NCBI RefSeq assembly: GCF_964355755.1
Contig: NC_092675.1
Coordinates: 6,048,312 to 6,112,311, forward strand
Reading direction: 5' to 3'
Length of the DNA stretch: 64,000 bases
Source: Antedon mediterranea
Lineage: Eukaryota; Echinodermata; Crinoidea; Comatulida; Antedonidae
A program made the position numbers and the translations under genes. The notes under the pieces were generated by a model. It was not told where the DNA came from. It did not search any database and was given only the letters and a program-made list of their open reading frames with translations. This document shows positions 48,101 to 58,755 of this stretch, in pieces (within the stretch, counting starts at the first letter, position 1; every line of letters starts with the position of its first letter).

Positions 48101-51100
48101 CATTTGACCATCTTCCACACTCCTTGTATATATAATATATTCCCCAGTGCTTTCATCAAACATGAATACATGAACGCTTGAATGTGAAAAATACTGAGTA
48201 ACGAACTGCGATTAATCAACCATCAATCGGTCGATTACTATTTACTTTAATGAATACAACAGTTTATGGATCCTGACATTCATCTGCCATATTGATTATT
48301 TACTTATTGATTGGATATTTGAAAGAATTGTTACAAATTACTCTAAGTTGCTTGAATGTTACAATAGTTTAATCGAGCATAACTGTGTACACCTGTGAAG
48401 CATGTCTAAAACCTTTTTTTAGTTCATCTTATTATAAGGCCTATATTCTTCAAACAAGAAAGAGGACTAACTTTAGTCTTGTGCCACTAAGTTTCCTGGA
48501 GTAAATCTAATCTAGGACTTAAGTTTAATCAAGCCTATCTGTTCGACCTTGTGTGTATTTTACTGTCTAAAGGCCTGTGGTCGTATTCACCAATCACACT
48601 TAAGTGAGATATTTCCCTTGAATAAATGAAAAGTATTTCACTTAACTCAATCAATCCCTAAATGGTATTTACTTAGATAGGAGATTTGATTAATTGTACT
48701 GTATTAGAGTAATTTTTTCTCTTAGCCTAAATCTTGGTTCTCACTAGGACGCAACGCAAGAACGTAGACGCAACGTAAGTGAGTTGACCAATCATAAGCG
48801 ATGGATTATTCGAACTGTCGCTTGCCATTGGTCAACTCGCTTGCGTTGCGTTTACGTCCTTGCGTTGCGTCCTAATGAGAACCAAGATTTAGTGTCAATG
48901 GTAAAAATGGCCACTGAGGCCTAATCTGGAGTCTTCCTTAAATCCTGAGCACCAAATGATCTCCCTTATTTTTCAAACCGTTTCCTTGAGCCTTAAAACA
49001 TTATATTAAATAGTTATATAATTTTTGTTGAAATTGCAGACGAATAAGATGTGACAGTGACTTTGAACATCTAAATGTAACGTGTACACGATTAAAAGAA
49101 CAGTTGGAACAACAACAACGAGACAATGTTGCACTGGTGGAGAAAGAAAGACAACTCATGTCACAAATTAAAGGACTTAATAACAAACTCAAAACTACAA
49201 AAGAAGATGTAAGCAGTGATATTTTATGTATTTTAATTATAAATATAAAATATAAATATTAAAAATGTATTGTCCCAAAGAAACATGGAAAATGAAGATT
49301 AATAAAATCTTCTGTAAAAATCAAAATTTTAAAAAATGATTTAACTTATAAAATGACAAATGAAATGGTTAATTTTAACCAAAAACCATTATATGGTAGA
49401 CAATTTAAATTTATTTTGCTTTAAATTACATTTTTTTTTCAGGTAAATCATTTTTTATTTTTGATCCATTTTTAGGTCAAAGTGAATAACTATTATGTGA
49501 CATCATTGTGACAAATTGGCATATTCACAACAAAAAAGTCAACACAATTTTTTTTAGGGGGACAATATATCTTTAAAAAATTAAGAAAACTGTTAATTTT
49601 TAAACTAATAATTATATGAATCTATTTGTGCCTGCATGTTTATTTGTTTTTATTGGAATGTTTTTCTCTTAACTGCAGATAAAGAAACTTGATGGTGTTA
49701 ATAAGCAGAGAGATGTACAATTTAAACATGACTTAAAAAAGAAGGAAAGAGAGGCTAGTAAACTAAAGGAAAGAATTCATCAACTACTTACAGATAAAAA
49801 CCAAGAACGACGAATTGGTACGTTGTATTAATTACACATTCTAATTAAAGACCAAAGCTGCCAGAATACGTACACTCCCTTTCCAAATATTTATAATGGA
49901 GCACTCTGATATACTGTATGTGCTCTACAGGTCAATTTCCAATTAAAAACCTCTCTAATTTAAAGTTTAATTCAAAACATTAACATTTATTCCAATTAAG
50001 GACCAACTAAAGGACCAAAATCAAAAGAAAATATCCCTACTTCACATTCTATAGTCTACTGCCTAGATTACCTGGATAAACCAATAGTTCTTGAAAAATG
50101 AGCTACCAAAAAGTAATAGAATCCTTGAGCCCACCTCTCCATAAATGGTATAGTCCATTAACCATACTCTCATGGTGGAGCTTCCCCACTATCATCAGAG
50201 AATTGTTGGTTTATCCAGGTAAACAGCCCTCATTCATATACGCCTTTCACATCGTCTCCAGAGTTTTAATAATAGGAAATGCCCAAATATGGCAATGATA
50301 TGCTTAAATACGGTAGTGATATGACATCTTGTCCACATTTTTCTGTCACATAAAATTTGATAGTGTAGACAATGCTTAAAGCTACACTATCACACTACCA
50401 TATTTGGGTACATCACACATTTTTTGTCAAACTAGTTTGATAGTGTAGACAGAGCTTTAGACTAAGAACACCATATACAGTATTATGATGATCTACATTT
50501 CATCTATGTTATCTTTCAGGTATGGATATTCTAAATTCTATACAAAGATCAGATGGAAAAAGAAGCAAGTGGAAAACAGGAAGAACAGGGGAGAAGTAAG
50601 TAACAGTTATGGAGTACTGTGGCGCAGTGGTTAGAGTTGTCGGTTCAAGCCCCGGCTCGGTCACTGCAGTGTTGAGTCCTTGAGCAAGATTCTTTATCCA
50701 CATTGTTCCTCCCCACCCAGGTGATAGAAATGAGTACTGGTATGTAAAAAGTACTGGGAAGGTAAATCAGACTCGTTTGTGCGGGAGGAGTGGTGTACCC
50801 CCCACAAACATACACACTTAGTGGAGTCAGGCCCAAACGCTAAAGAAATGGAGATGGGCACCACGGCCGTTAGCATTAGCTTAGGTTTCCACTTTACCTT
50901 TACCTTAAATAACAGTTATCGCAGTTGTATAATAGATTGTCTTGACATATGTTTGACCTTGACCAAATACATAGTAAAATAATTGTTATGTAAGATACGC
51001 GGAGTTAAGGGGGGTGGGGGGCATATATTAAATATATATTAAATTAATGCTCAGTGAAATTTTCAAAAAGGCATTTTAATTGAAGTACATTATGATATAA

Positions 51101-54100
51101 TATTTTCTCTTTCACAATGAAAGGTTACACTTTGAAATCCAGGCAGGAAACTTGAAATCAAAACTTGTTTTTACTGCACTCAGGCTATGCAAACAAAATC
51201 AGCAAATCAGTCGACCATTAAACTAAATAATATTTTGATAATTTTTTTTCTTCAGACATGAAGAGGACATGTACAGACTTATAATCACAAACTATGAAGA
51301 ACGGCAGGAAGAATTAATGGTTGAAAACCAAGAACTTCGAGAATCGTTAGGGAACATGCAGAAAGAATTAGTAGATCTTCTAAACCAACAGACATTTTCA
51401 AAGCCAGAAAGTAACAAGGTAAATAAGGTCATCGAATTGTCCTCCATAATTATGATATGTAGAAATATTCCACCTTTCTCCTGTTGACCTCGTAAATTTT
51501 CCCATAAGGCAGCAGTACAATGAAAGTATTCATTGTCAAGTGTAAATATTAATTGAGTAATTAGGAAGCTGTGTTGGCTGTGTTTTATCCATGGTCCATG
51601 GTGACTTAACCAGATGTTACTAAGTGTTTGTGATTGGAGGCCATTATAATTATGCATAGACGATAGGTTTTATTATATTAAAGACTACCCTGGATCTGTT
51701 AAGGTATCAGATCATTTTTCTTATGTTATAGTTAAAGATAATATAATACACACTAATGTGATGTTTAAACTTATTTTGTATCAATCCAGTTAATATTTTT
51801 TGTCCTAATATAGCACACACAAATGTGATGACATACAAATAAACAGTTTATTATAGAATAATTATCTTATAACTTATTTTGTATAAATCCAGTTAATATT
51901 TCTTGTCCTAGATTGGCCTATATTTTTGGCAGATATTTCATATTCAACATAGAAATTTATTAGCAACCCCATACAAAAAAAGTTAAACAAAAAATGCTGG
52001 GGAATTATATATAAATAACATATAATTTTTTTTCTTTTAAAATATTTTTAATAACTATAAATCTCAAAGCTTGTCTAAATGCAAGATATTTTTGTTTTAT
52101 CACATTAATTTTAATTATAAATTTTAGTTACAAGATGGCGATGAATCTATGGAGGACGATCATTCCCAAAATGCATCTGACGAAGAGTTGTCCTCGGGTC
52201 ACTTTCAAATGCCCTTTGACATGGTCAGGGAAGGAATAGAGAGTAGTATGCGAAAAAAGTGGAGAAAATTGAAGGAAAAGATTCGTAAAATGGAAACGGA
52301 AGCTCAGATAGAAAATAAAGAGAACGCTTACGTAACAAACAATAACAATCCACAATCTGAAATGAACAAAACTGGACAATCTGAAATTGATCAGTTTCAA
52401 AAACAAATCTATAAATTGCAGTTAAAATTAAAAAATTATAAGGAAATCATAGAACAACAAGAACAACTATTACAAGTAAGTTTTGATAATAATTAATACA
52501 AATTGTATGTAAAATCATTATTCTAGGCACCTAGTGGAACTGTAGATTGGTGGTTGCCTTCCAATTCCAAGGTCCTCGGTCCAATCCTGACCTAGTGCCA
52601 GGGTTGTAACTCACAACTCTTTCAACTCCACTCCCTAAGCCTCAAGTGAGACTTAGTTTTAGCACGATAAACTACAAAATAGTTTATCCATCCTGTAATT
52701 GGCGAGTTCTCGATGTTGGATGTGTATGAAATTTTAAAATTAATGTCTCTCAGACTTTCTGCCAAATATAATATTGCCCTTGCCGCCTAACCTGAATTCA
52801 AAATCTTGCATTATTTGTTTGTTTATGTTTTGTTTTCGTTGAAGTTCCCACCCACCCTATTCCCGACAGTCTTTTCAGAACTAAATATGTGGTGTACCGC
52901 AATCTTTATATCAATACTTTGACGTTTCTTCAGGGTTAATTGTTAGATGTTTGTCATACTCTGTACTAATTGTACTTTGTATAACAGATAACTAACCTAC
53001 GCTACTTAAAGTCTTGTTGGTGCAGTAACTGTTGCTTAAATGAGCTCGAATCTAGCCCTACCAATCAGTGCAAGCTCGGTGTTCGTCAACATTTTTAAAG
53101 ATTTCATCGTGTATTTTATTTCAGAGTGTTTCTTCGCCAAAGTCAGATGAAAGTTTTGTGCAATTCTTGAAAGATTCTCATTTACTAGAAGAAAAAGATT
53201 CGTTTGCAAGAGAGAAAGAAATATTCTACCAGCAGAAGGCTACGTTTGAGCAAGAAAGGAGGAACTTCACAGAGGCTGCAATAAGGCTAGGCCATGAGGT
53301 AAGTTGTTAGTCTCCCAAGGTAAACAGAATTCTGCAGACAATTGCAAGTGTTTTAATTTTACGGGAAAACAGTTCGAATTAGTGACTTGTTAGTCTGTCT
53401 TTGTTCAATCTTGTTTTAAAATTAAATTTATTTTTTTTACAAAAAGGAATTACAAAACCAAGTAATATAAGAAACCTCCTAGGCAAAAGGTTACAATATG
53501 ATGAAAAAAATAAGCTATTTCCTTCTTTCACTGCTGTGATATTTGATATTTGATATTTTGTGATATTTGGTCTCTTTGCTGTCTCCCATTTTCCAGACGT
53601 AATATTTTCAAATTTAAACCACGTCACGTCACAGTACTATAATTACTAATATCGTTATTATTAAATTTCATTTTTTTTTTTGGCGTAAAAGAGGAAAAAG
53701 TTTGAGGAAGAAAGGTCGACATTTCTCCAACATCAAATGTCTATATCACCGCAGATGAGCAACCCAACTCCACCACCCCTGAGGCCTGCCAAGTCTATCA
53801 GTAAATCACCTAGTAAGTATCTCAGTGTCTTTAAGTAACATTATTTGTTAATGTTATTATTTCATACACAGCCACTGTTGTGAATGTGAGGGAGCACCTG
53901 AATTGGCAGGAATGACATAGTATGTCCTTAGGGGAGAAGAATATAGTTGAAAAGTGTAATAGCTAAGTCCACAGCACCAGTATGGATCTTTGAAATGCAG
54001 TGGCGTACTGACTATGAGCGCTCACTGGCTAAACCCAGGGGCCCCTGAGCTTATGAAGCACCTGAGCAGTGCCCAGAGGAAAAAACAGGCATTCAAATAT

Positions 54101-55439
54101 GTCGAAAAGGCTAAAAACACCTGAGGCCTCCAGCGCTGAAGGGCCACTTAGGGTTCCTAAACCAGGGGCCTCAGGTCTCTACGTTACGCCACTGTTGAAA
54201 TGGCGCTATATAAATGTACATTACCATTAGATGAAACTAGATCAAACCAATTTAAAGGATAAGCTCTATCTACACTATCAAACTTGATGTGATGTTCCCA
54301 TATGGACATGATGATGTCATACCACTACTGTATTTGGGTATATCACTACCATATATGGGCACATCACATTTTTTTGTCACATAAAGTTTGATAGTGTAGA
54401 CACAGGTCTTGATCACATTAAATATCAAACTCTCTTTTTTACAGGTCCAAATCTCAGCTCATCAGAGATGTCTTCCAAAATGAAGAAAGATCCTATACTC
54501 AGTACACCGCCCTCATCTCGTCGTATTTCTAAAATCGCGACTCCATCCACAGTAGAGCTTTATAGAGCACTTAAACTTACGTCAGAGACAGGTGAATGCC
54601 TTAATGAGTAAGTGTTTTTCATTGAAAACATTGTTTTAAGTCAATCAAGAAATAAATCAAAGTATAGACAGATCCCCAGCAGGCACATATCTAAAGCAAG
54701 AACGATCCTAGCTTAAAAGGCAAATCACAGAAAAATGTATAAAAACTTTTTTTTAATAAATATAGACTGATAATCTTTATTCGAAGCTTAACTTTTCTAA
54801 AAACTTTTAAATAATAAAAAATATTAAGTAACATGCAATTTTTTTTAAATACACTGTGTAAAAAGACAATATCAGTCTCTGACTTGTCGTGAACCAAAAA
54901 CCATATCCTTGCGAAACAATTTATACAAATTACAATTCTCTTACTTTTTTAGTTCCCAAGAAAGTTTACGTGCCAAGGTTCTGACGCATTCTCGGAACAG
55001 TCCCAGACTTGTCCAAGAACAGAGATCATTTTCTAGCGAAGAGCTGCGAATAAAATCATTTAAAGAAGACCCTTACCCACGACCGTCGTCACAATTATCA
55101 AGAGGCGAAAAGCATTCACGGCAAACATTGAGACATCACAAGCAATCTTCTCATCGCTTATCACGCGAGAGTTTGAAATTGTCCACTACCGATGTCCGAG
55201 GAAGTACTAGCAGTTTAAATTCAGTAGGTAGTGATTCAAGTCAAGGTTCAAACAGTGCACGTCCAAGCACCACCCATCGACACAAGAGTACGGTAGGACC
55301 AACGATGAAGCGTGGTGGCCGAGAGCTTCCGCTAGATCCTAAAACTGCGAGAAAAGCTGAACAGCATAGAGTCAATTTGAAAACGTCAATGACGCGTAGA
55401 GATAGGAGTGCTACTAGAAAGGGTTCAAGCGGAAAGTAG
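39158..55439 (+). CDS. SSX2IP: SSX2IP / ADIP centrosomal and junctional coiled-coil protein
   Basis: SSX2IP (afadin- and alpha-actinin-binding protein, Msd1) anchors microtubules at centrosomes and acts at adherens junctions. Coding exons: 39158-39388, 43516-43673, 49040-49208, 49679-49817, 50520-50595, 51256-51418, 52128-52475, 53125-53298, 53692-53812, 54445-54607, 54953-55439; phases agree, giving 742 residues (human 614). Signature blocks: CTRDNIDQCVSYLDQ (exon 1), KKEREASKLKERIHQLL (207-223), MDILNSIQRSDGKR (234-247) and FTEAAIRLGHERKKFEEER across exons 8-9. Coiled coil is predicted by eye for about 115-230, 260-310, 345-428 and 440-500. The C terminus (582-742) is Ser/Arg/Lys-rich and longer than in vertebrates. 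The start is fixed by an in-frame TAG directly before the ATG. The exon begins at an acceptor (39149), so a 5' UTR exon must lie upstream; I could not place it. Confidence 0.94.
41600..41824. mobile_element. Family C MITE, truncated copy
   Basis: AAACATGAAAAAATTGAAGA near the left and GGTCAAGGTGAATAACTACT with ATATATCTTTAG at the right match 7050-7362 and 49258-49580. In SSX2IP intron 1. Confidence 0.6.
42474..43156. repeat. 33-bp minisatellite, about 21 units
   Basis: The unit opens CTCCTTTGAGACACCCTTAT and continues TCAGGTGGCACTC. Units 10, 12 and 15 carry GAAAC for GAGAC. Because 33 is a multiple of three, both strands stay open (284 and 170 codons), but there is no homology and splice signals do not use it. 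In SSX2IP intron 1, ending 360 bp before exon 2. Confidence 0.95.
43713..43815. repeat. GGGACACC-type repeat fragment
   Basis: GGGGACACCTTCGGGACC, CCTTTAATAGGGGTTATCC and TTAATAGAGGTGTCTC share words with the minisatellite at 42474, the 88-bp repeat at 8785 and 41455-41575. Confidence 0.5.
43819..44135 (+). mobile_element. Full-length tRNA-derived SINE
   Basis: The head 43819-43890 has an A box (TGGCGCAGTGTGTTGG) and a B box (GGTTCGAATCC). The body has AGGCAAGATACTTTAC and AAATGGGTACC; the 3' part has AAAGCGCCTTTGAGCA and GGGCGCTATATAAATG with a TATTATTA tail. In SSX2IP intron 2. Confidence 0.85.
44460..44540. repeat. Short tandem repeat (TGTCGTTTATTTAT type)
   Basis: About five imperfect units of GTCGTTTATTTATTT and GTCGTTTGTTTATTT. 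A related GGTCGTTTATTTGAGAG lies at 44232. Confidence 0.7.
45710..45912. repeat. 26-bp tandem repeat, about eight units
   Basis: ATAAAAATATTCTTCCCATT followed by CATCCC repeats at 26-bp steps; the first two units carry AACCTTC and are 28 bp. In SSX2IP intron 2. Confidence 0.9.
46426..46583. mobile_element. Foldback MITE, family A copy 8
   Basis: Diverged left end, intact right end GATAGTGTAGACAAGGCTT and full core. Confidence 0.8.
47939..48092. mobile_element. Foldback MITE, family A copy 9
   Basis: AAGCTCTGTCTACACTATC at the left; the right end is decayed (GTGTAGAAGGAGCTT). Confidence 0.85.
48730..48890. mobile_element. Palindromic MITE, family B copy 5
   Basis: AATCTTGGTTCTCACTAG to CTAATGAGAACCAAGATT. 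The compensating change in both arms keeps the pairing. In SSX2IP intron 2, 150 bp before exon 3. Confidence 0.8.
49258..49580. mobile_element. Family C MITE, copy 3
   Basis: ATAAAATGACAAATGAAATG, AACCAAAAACCATTATA, GGTCAAAGTGAATAACTATT and the end GGGGGACAATATATCTTTA match the copy at 7050. In SSX2IP intron 3. Confidence 0.7.
50277..50459. mobile_element. Two partial family A MITEs in tandem
   Basis: Two right ends (GATAGTGTAGACAATGCTT at about 50360 and GATAGTGTAGACAGAGCTT at 50440) in one 180-bp stretch show two truncated copies joined. 60 bp before SSX2IP exon 5. Confidence 0.75.
50612..50895 (+). mobile_element. tRNA-derived SINE, shortened head
   Basis: TGTGGCGCAGTGGTTAGAG (A box) and CGGTTCAAGCCCC (B box) are only about 10 bp apart, so the head lost its anticodon arm. 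Body CACCCAGGTGATAGAAATGA follows. It begins 16 nt after the donor of SSX2IP exon 5. Confidence 0.7.
52525..52745 (+). mobile_element. Degraded tRNA-derived SINE
   Basis: Box-B-like GGTCCAATCCTGACC is followed by a body with CTCCACTCCCTAAGCC and TTAGCACGATAAACTAC. In SSX2IP intron 7. Confidence 0.5.
53998..54194. mobile_element. hAT-like non-autonomous element with 8-bp target duplication
   Basis: Left CAGTGGCGTA and right TACGCCACTG-type end (TTACGCCACTG) are inverted, and TTGAAATG flanks both sides exactly (53990-53997 and 54195-54202). Length 197 bp. The right flank reads into GCGCTATATAAATGTAC, a SINE 3' end. In SSX2IP intron 9. Confidence 0.88.
54261..54408. mobile_element. Foldback MITE, family A copy 11
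   Basis: AAGCTCTATCTACACTATC to GATAGTGTAGACACAGG. In SSX2IP intron 9, 37 bp before exon 10. Confidence 0.85.
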
Positions 55440-55677
55440 AATCTAGCTGTAGCCTTATGATGAACAAGACAGATTTGAAGTGACATTAAAGTGACATTTA
55501 TTTTTTTTTTCCTTGTGAGAATGAAGCAATATAATAATGTATGTTGAATGCTGATGTGGTTATTTTGTTGATAGTAAGTTTGAATCTCTATACAGTTGTC
55601 TGTAAAGGTTATAGCCAATATGTGTGTGTAACCTTTAATTTATGGAGTGGGATTGCTAACTTGGTCAGCAAACAAGA

Positions 55678-55730
55678 ATGACTAGGTTAGTTACTGACTA
55701 GGTTAGTTACTGACTAGGTTAGTTACTGAT
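55678..55730. repeat. 18-bp tandem repeat, three units
   Basis: ACTAGGTTAGTTACTG repeats three times in the presumed SSX2IP 3' UTR. Confidence 0.85.
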
Positions 55731-55960
55731 AAGTTTTGAAGTTTGAAAGAAGTTGCAGAATATCTTGATAATAGAAACTGTTACTTATTCTATTTACATA
55801 GAAAATGGTTAAATTAATGGAAATGATCTTAATAATAGTTTAGAGTAGTTCAATGAAACATAAAAAATAGTGTTTATATTAACATATTTCGATCACACTG
55901 GAATCAGAAGCAATACACAACTGAATGATATATAATTTCAAATATAAACATTGTTACACA

Positions 55961-55966
55961 AATAAA
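55961..55966 (+). promoter_or_regulatory. Candidate poly(A) signal for SSX2IP
   Basis: AATAAA lies 522 nt after the SSX2IP stop and is followed by a GT-rich stretch (about 55970-55985). Several later AATAAA words exist in this AT-rich region. Confidence 0.35.
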
Positions 55967-58179
55967 GCCAGTTGTACTGTATTGCTTTACAACTTATAGT
56001 AGCATTTTTAAGATGATAAATATTCAGCCATGTTTCTACAAACAATACTAAATCACCTTTATTTAAACATGATGGCATTTGATAAATTAATAAATCAATT
56101 ATTCTTACCAGTTTTAAATCTACAATCTATAAATGTTATCTCACCTACTCTTAGCAGCGCAATATATCTTAAAATCCGTCCTTTTGGCTATCTAAGCATC
56201 AATTTTTTAACATAGAAAAATAAATAAATATACAGAATATATATATATAGAGAGTAAAGTTATTAAGCCTTAGACTCTTTTCCGTAAACATAGTAGACTA
56301 TATAAATCTATATATAATTAATTCAATTGTTTTGAATTATATACTAGATTTACAAAACTAATTAAGATTTTTATATTAAAAATATGGTACAGTTGTATTG
56401 TTTATATGCACCTCATTATATGTATGTAAATTTCTATAAAAGGATTTGAGAGACAAGAACAGACATGTTTGCAATTGTCTGTGCAATATTATAGTTTATA
56501 ATTTATACATCAATTTTTGTATATGGTTCATTATTAAAAATAAATCATTTTAAATGGTATTATTTACAGTTGATTATAAATCTAATGATAGTAGTTCTAT
56601 ATTTGTCTTCCCAGTAAAGATATAAATGTATACAACCCAAACTGATATTATTGTGATACGTTTAATATCCACTATGCCCTTTATTTTTTATGACTGACTG
56701 ACTTTAAAGCAAATGATATATAGCATGTGTGTACTGTATACTATATATTCACTTTTTTTCTTGCCATTTGCAGTTTCAAAAGTATGCATTTAATTTGTTT
56801 TTACAAACAGTCTTTTTTTTTTGTTAGATACAAAATATATTAATTCCATTTTTAGTTGTTTCCATTATCTTTCAAAACTTCCACATTTTTGGTTTCATTT
56901 CGTTCATTATATTTAGACTACATTCCGTGAATTATTCTCAGTACTTTTCTAATTTAATTTATTAATATGGTACCATTTAATTTATATCATGTTTGTCACT
57001 ATATAATGTGTTTTAATTAATTTAATTCAAATGTTTATGTTTAATGAAATTATTCACTTGTCTTCCTTGTAAATTGCCACTCCCCTGCCACACCTTTAGA
57101 TAATTGATATGACAGTATATAATATGTCTTGATATGCATATTAAATTTATTAAATGTATTGATACAAATAATTAATACTACAATTCTACCAGAATGCTAC
57201 CAAAAGCTATTACAGCGTGTGTATTTTTATATATAGGCATTTGAAACAAAACATTTAGTTTAAATTTGTTATAATGGGTTTATAAATCAAAATCTTGATT
57301 CAGTACTGTGTGTCTATTCATTTTTTATTTGATATATGGGATAGATTGATAGGAACTAATATTGTATGTTATCAAAAATATCAGCAAAATATTGGAATAC
57401 TTTTTTTATCACCTTAGATTAGAATAAGCATAGCACTTGCTTGGTCTGTAACAGCCTTAAGAAGGTCTGCGGTGCTAAATAGATTAAGTGGTAGCTGGTA
57501 TTAAAGCAATTTTTGGGTGTGGGAAGGTTTTTGGTTGTGTAATTTAACCAGTGAAGTAGAGATGAAAACAACAGACTGCCTTAAGTTTGGAATAATTTAG
57601 ATGAGGTGGGAGAATGATAAAAACAAATTATTTAATGTATTCTATTGTATATTTTGGTATTAAAATGGTTTTTTTTTGTGATTGGTTAATTTCAAAATGT
57701 GGCAAAAAAAACATATTTGGATTTAAAATATTAGATTGATGATGATTGGTGAATTTCAAGATGTGTGAAATACCATATTTGGATGCGAGATATGATAATG
57801 TGGTCATTTGATTTAATGTAGTTTGAATAATGTAGTTAATTTGAGAACATGAATTCATTAGACTATCCAAAAGAGCATTGAATGCTGCCAAGTGTGACGA
57901 GTATGTGTGTGTGCGCTTGCTGGTCTGCTAAATACTACAGTATAACAAATTATTTTTTGATTATGTAAATAATATAGAATTTATGCTTGTTTGTTCTTGA
58001 AAATTTTGCACTAATAAATAAATATCAGTCTCAATATCTTGTTTGTGATGTTACATTTGTTATGTTTTCAAGATTTAAGAAATTTTATTGGTCCCATTTA
58101 AAATGGAAAATAACTTTGCTTGGCATAATTAAGACAATAAAACAAAAAGAAAAGGCAATGTTAAAATAAGATGTGCCAT

Positions 58180-58310
58180 AATAATAACAGGATTTGTATA
58201 GCGCACATACCACTCAAGAGTGCTCAAGGCGCATTTAAAATAAAAAAACAAATCATACAAATTCCTGACAAACGTTCTGTCGAGGTCCCGGACCCCTACC
58301 TAGGTGACCA
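58180..58310 (-). mobile_element. 3' part of a SINE, inverse of 21840-22015
   Basis: GTATAGCGCACATACCACTC and AGAGTGCTCAAGGCGCATTT are the inverse of the segment at 21950-21995, with GGTCCCGGACCCC beyond. Confidence 0.6.
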
Positions 58311-58505
58311 AACAAAGGAGCAGGATACACATTTGCCTTGCCACAGACGACCGGGTGCTCAGAGACAACAACCAAGACAGAGGCACCCCAAAGATAATGC
58401 TGGCCAGGAAAAAGTATACTATATTGAAAGAACGGATGTAAAAAATGGTTTCAATTTGTGTCGACAACAAACAACAATACATACAACGTATTTAAATTAG
58501 CAAAA

Positions 58506-58511
58506 TTTATT
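58506..58511 (-). promoter_or_regulatory. Candidate poly(A) signal for MTG1
   Basis: TTTATT on the plus strand is AATAAA on the gene strand, about 245 nt past the MTG1 stop. This is a motif match only. Confidence 0.3.
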
Positions 58512-58755
58512 ATTTTATTCACAGGATATACAAGACAAATTTTATTGATTGTTCAATTTAAAATCACAATCCTGGATTGCATAATATCTCCTCTTCATCA
58601 ACTGGCTGGCTTCCTGATAAAGTTCATTAGTTCAAAACTAGAATTCTATTCGCCATGACCCATTATTTATATTAGATACGAAACAAACTCCACAATATCG
58701 CCCTCCGATTCAGGAGTGCAACAAATTTCCTCAACGTCATATTAGGTTCTCCATA

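Larger units (their letters stand above)
55440..58755. other. SSX2IP-MTG1 convergent intergenic region
   Basis: Holds the SSX2IP 3' UTR, long AT-rich sequence and a SINE 3' part near 58180. An 18-bp triplicate (GACTAGGTTAGTTACT type) lies at 55678-55730. No exon supported. Confidence 0.5.
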
